The translations under genes and the position numbers were made by a program. From NCBI GenBank assembly GCA_041859375.1, contig JBHEKP010000050.1, forward strand, positions 1 through 15,958: 15,958 nucleotides of DNA, given 5' to 3'. The DNA comes from JBHEKP01 sp041859375. Its GTDB lineage: Bacteria > Hydrogenedentota > Hydrogenedentia > Hydrogenedentales > CAITNO01. The notes below the pieces were generated by a model. It made no database searches. It saw only the letters and a list, made by a program, of their open reading frames with translations, and was not told the origin of the DNA. Positions within the stretch are counted from its first letter, which is position 1. The number at the start of each line of letters is the position of its first letter. This document shows positions 14,953 to 15,958 of the stretch, piece after piece.

Positions 14953-15957
14953 TCAGCCGCCGCTTTCCGTCTCCATCGGCAGCACCTCATACACCTGCCG
15001 CGCAAAGAAAACCTGGGACGGATCGTTTGGCGACCAGAACTCGCGCACCCGCTTGTCATAAAGCAGTGTGAAGGCCTCGCCGGAGTCGGGGCCCGCCACC
15101 AGCACGCCCAGGTCCGGGCAGATGACCGCGCCGCGGATGCGCATCTTGCCCTCGGTGTTGGATTTGTGCCGGGCATAACTGCGCGTGATGGTGAATATGG
15201 CGTTGTTCGAGTAGAGCAGCCCGTCAAACAGCCATGTGCTGTTGCGCGAGGTGCGCGACATCTCATCGTCCCACCAGATTTTCCGGAGCTGGTCCTCGCT
15301 GATCCAGTTGCCGTCCGGGTTCATGAAGTGGTAGGCCGCCCGGTCGAGAATGCTGAGCGGGTAGCCCTTGGCGATGAGCTGGTCGCGCAGTTTCTTGACG
15401 GTGCCGCCCGACTCGTCATACTTGACGGCGTGCTCCTCGGAGGGCTTGGTGTACACATAGATGTTGTTCGGCTGGCTGTCCTTGAGCCCGTAGAAACGGG
15501 GCACATAGTTGGGATCCGCCACCGCCTTTTGCAGCTCAAGGTTGTTGAAGAGCATCAGTTCGGAGGTGGTGAAGGAGTACTGCTGCCCCTGGCGGGCGGT
15601 GCCGTCGGAATGCTTTGCCTGGATTTCGCCGGCGTCCGTGACCCCCTTGTCAAAGTAGCCGATGTTCAGCGTCTCGGTTTTGCCGGTGCTGCTGTTTTTC
15701 ACGGAAACCGACTTGTTGGCCGTGCGCACGTCTATGCTCTTTGACGAGTCGGGGAATTTTTCCGTCTGCCATGAGGCGTTCTTGCCGCGGATGGTGAGAT
15801 AGTCGCCCATGAGCACGCTGCCGCCCGTCACTATGGAAAGCCCGTTCCGGGTGCCGTCCGCCGCCTGGCCGAACTTGTTCGGCGCGTCCGCGTAGGTCAC
15901 GTCCCCGACGACGTAGGTGTTGCCCTTGACAAAGATCTGGCCCCAGCCCTTGACCTT
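14953..15957 (-). CDS. C-terminal part of a large, possibly PilX-like envelope protein (5' end outside window)
   Basis: About 334 residues are visible, and the frame is open to the right edge. The first part, GNTYVVGDVTYAD...GLSIVTGGSVLMGDYLTIRG, has the repeated Gly/Val beta-turn pattern seen in the C-terminal regions of PilX-type pilus-assembly and bactofilin-like proteins. The last third contains LLYSNNAIFTITRSYARHKSNTEGKMRIRGAVICPDLGVLVAG and YDKRVREF, also reminiscent of PilX-like proteins with a short N-terminal membrane helix. Because the N-terminus is missing, a prepilin signal cannot be checked, so the family call is tentative. A GTG at 15898-15900 could be read as a start, but codons upstream continue in frame. 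The stop is 88 nt upstream of the HEAT-like gene, so the two are likely in one operon. Confidence 0.7.
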   Translation of the reverse strand, partial: KVKGWGQIFVKGNTYVVGDVTYADAPNKFGQAADGTRNGLSIVTGGSVLMGDYLTIRGKNASWQTEKFPDSSKSIDVRTANKSVSVKNSSTGKTETLNIGYFDKGVTDAGEIQAKHSDGTARQGQQYSFTTSELMLFNNLELQKAVADPNYVPRFYGLKDSQPNNIYVYTKPSEEHAVKYDESGGTVKKLRDQLIAKGYPLSILDRAAYHFMNPDGNWISEDQLRKIWWDDEMSRTSRNSTWLFDGLLYSNNAIFTITRSYARHKSNTEGKMRIRGAVICPDLGVLVAGPDSGEAFTLLYDKRVREFWSPNDPSQVFFARQVYEVLPMETESGG

Positions 15958-15958
15958 G

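Noticed and set aside
13914..15744. Long + strand frames (about 329 and 270 codons) opposite the HEAT-like and PilX-like genes
   Set aside because: The minus-strand products have a signal peptide, repeats and a well-placed ribosome binding site; the + strand frames have neither domains nor initiation signals.
1..15958. tRNA, rRNA, CRISPR array, transposase or phage genes
   Set aside because: None was recognised on reading both strands: there is no array-like repeat/spacer pattern, no CCA-ended cloverleaf noticed and no DDE transposase or integrase motif in the real genes. This was checked by eye only.

Overview
The window is GC-rich, densely packed bacterial DNA with short or overlapping gene junctions, on a scale of about 12 protein genes on the + strand and 2 on the - strand. 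No rRNA, tRNA, CRISPR array or insertion sequence was recognised. The content is a complete V/A-type rotary ATPase operon, a bacterial NrpR-domain regulator, a Tat-exported GH109-like protein and large uncharacterised secreted proteins. This mix suggests an uncultured Planctomycetes/Lentisphaerae/Hydrogenedentes-like lineage; that assignment is inference from gene content, not from a marker gene.

Region 1 (1-4571, + strand) looks like one transcription unit. It holds the C-terminal end of a TPR-like protein, a 601-aa secreted protein of unknown function (ATGA overlap), a NrpR-family winged-helix regulator (1-nt overlap), and a Tat-signal Gfo/Idh/MocA-fold protein closest in motif content to glycoside hydrolase family 109.

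Region 2 (4572-4842) is the only substantial non-coding stretch and is AT-rich compared with its surroundings. It contains a perfect 9-bp inverted repeat, a textbook extended -10 promoter (TGCTATAAT), and an imperfect direct repeat just before the first ATPase gene, which has no visible Shine-Dalgarno sequence.

Region 3 (4843-13889, + strand) is a ten-gene operon with V-ATPase subunits in the order G/H-I-K-E-C-F-A-B-D. This is the same order as the Enterococcus hirae Na+-ATPase operon (ntpFIKECGABD). The proteolipid is a single hairpin with a signal-peptide-like N-terminus and a Gln/Glu-Thr pattern compatible with Na+ binding. The tenth gene encodes a PTS EIIA (fructose/Ntr type) domain protein, overlapping the D-subunit gene by 14 nt. 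This is the most intriguing association in the window: a phosphorelay-type regulatory domain translationally coupled to a rotary ion pump.

Region 4 (13905-15958, - strand) converges on the operon with only 15 nt between stop codons. It holds a secreted HEAT-repeat-like protein with a small N-terminal beta domain, and the C-terminal part of a large protein that may be PilX-like and runs off the right edge.

Most of the window is well-understood biology. The candidates for something new are the EIIA/V-ATPase coupling, the role of NrpR next to a GH109-like enzyme, and the 601-aa secreted family.
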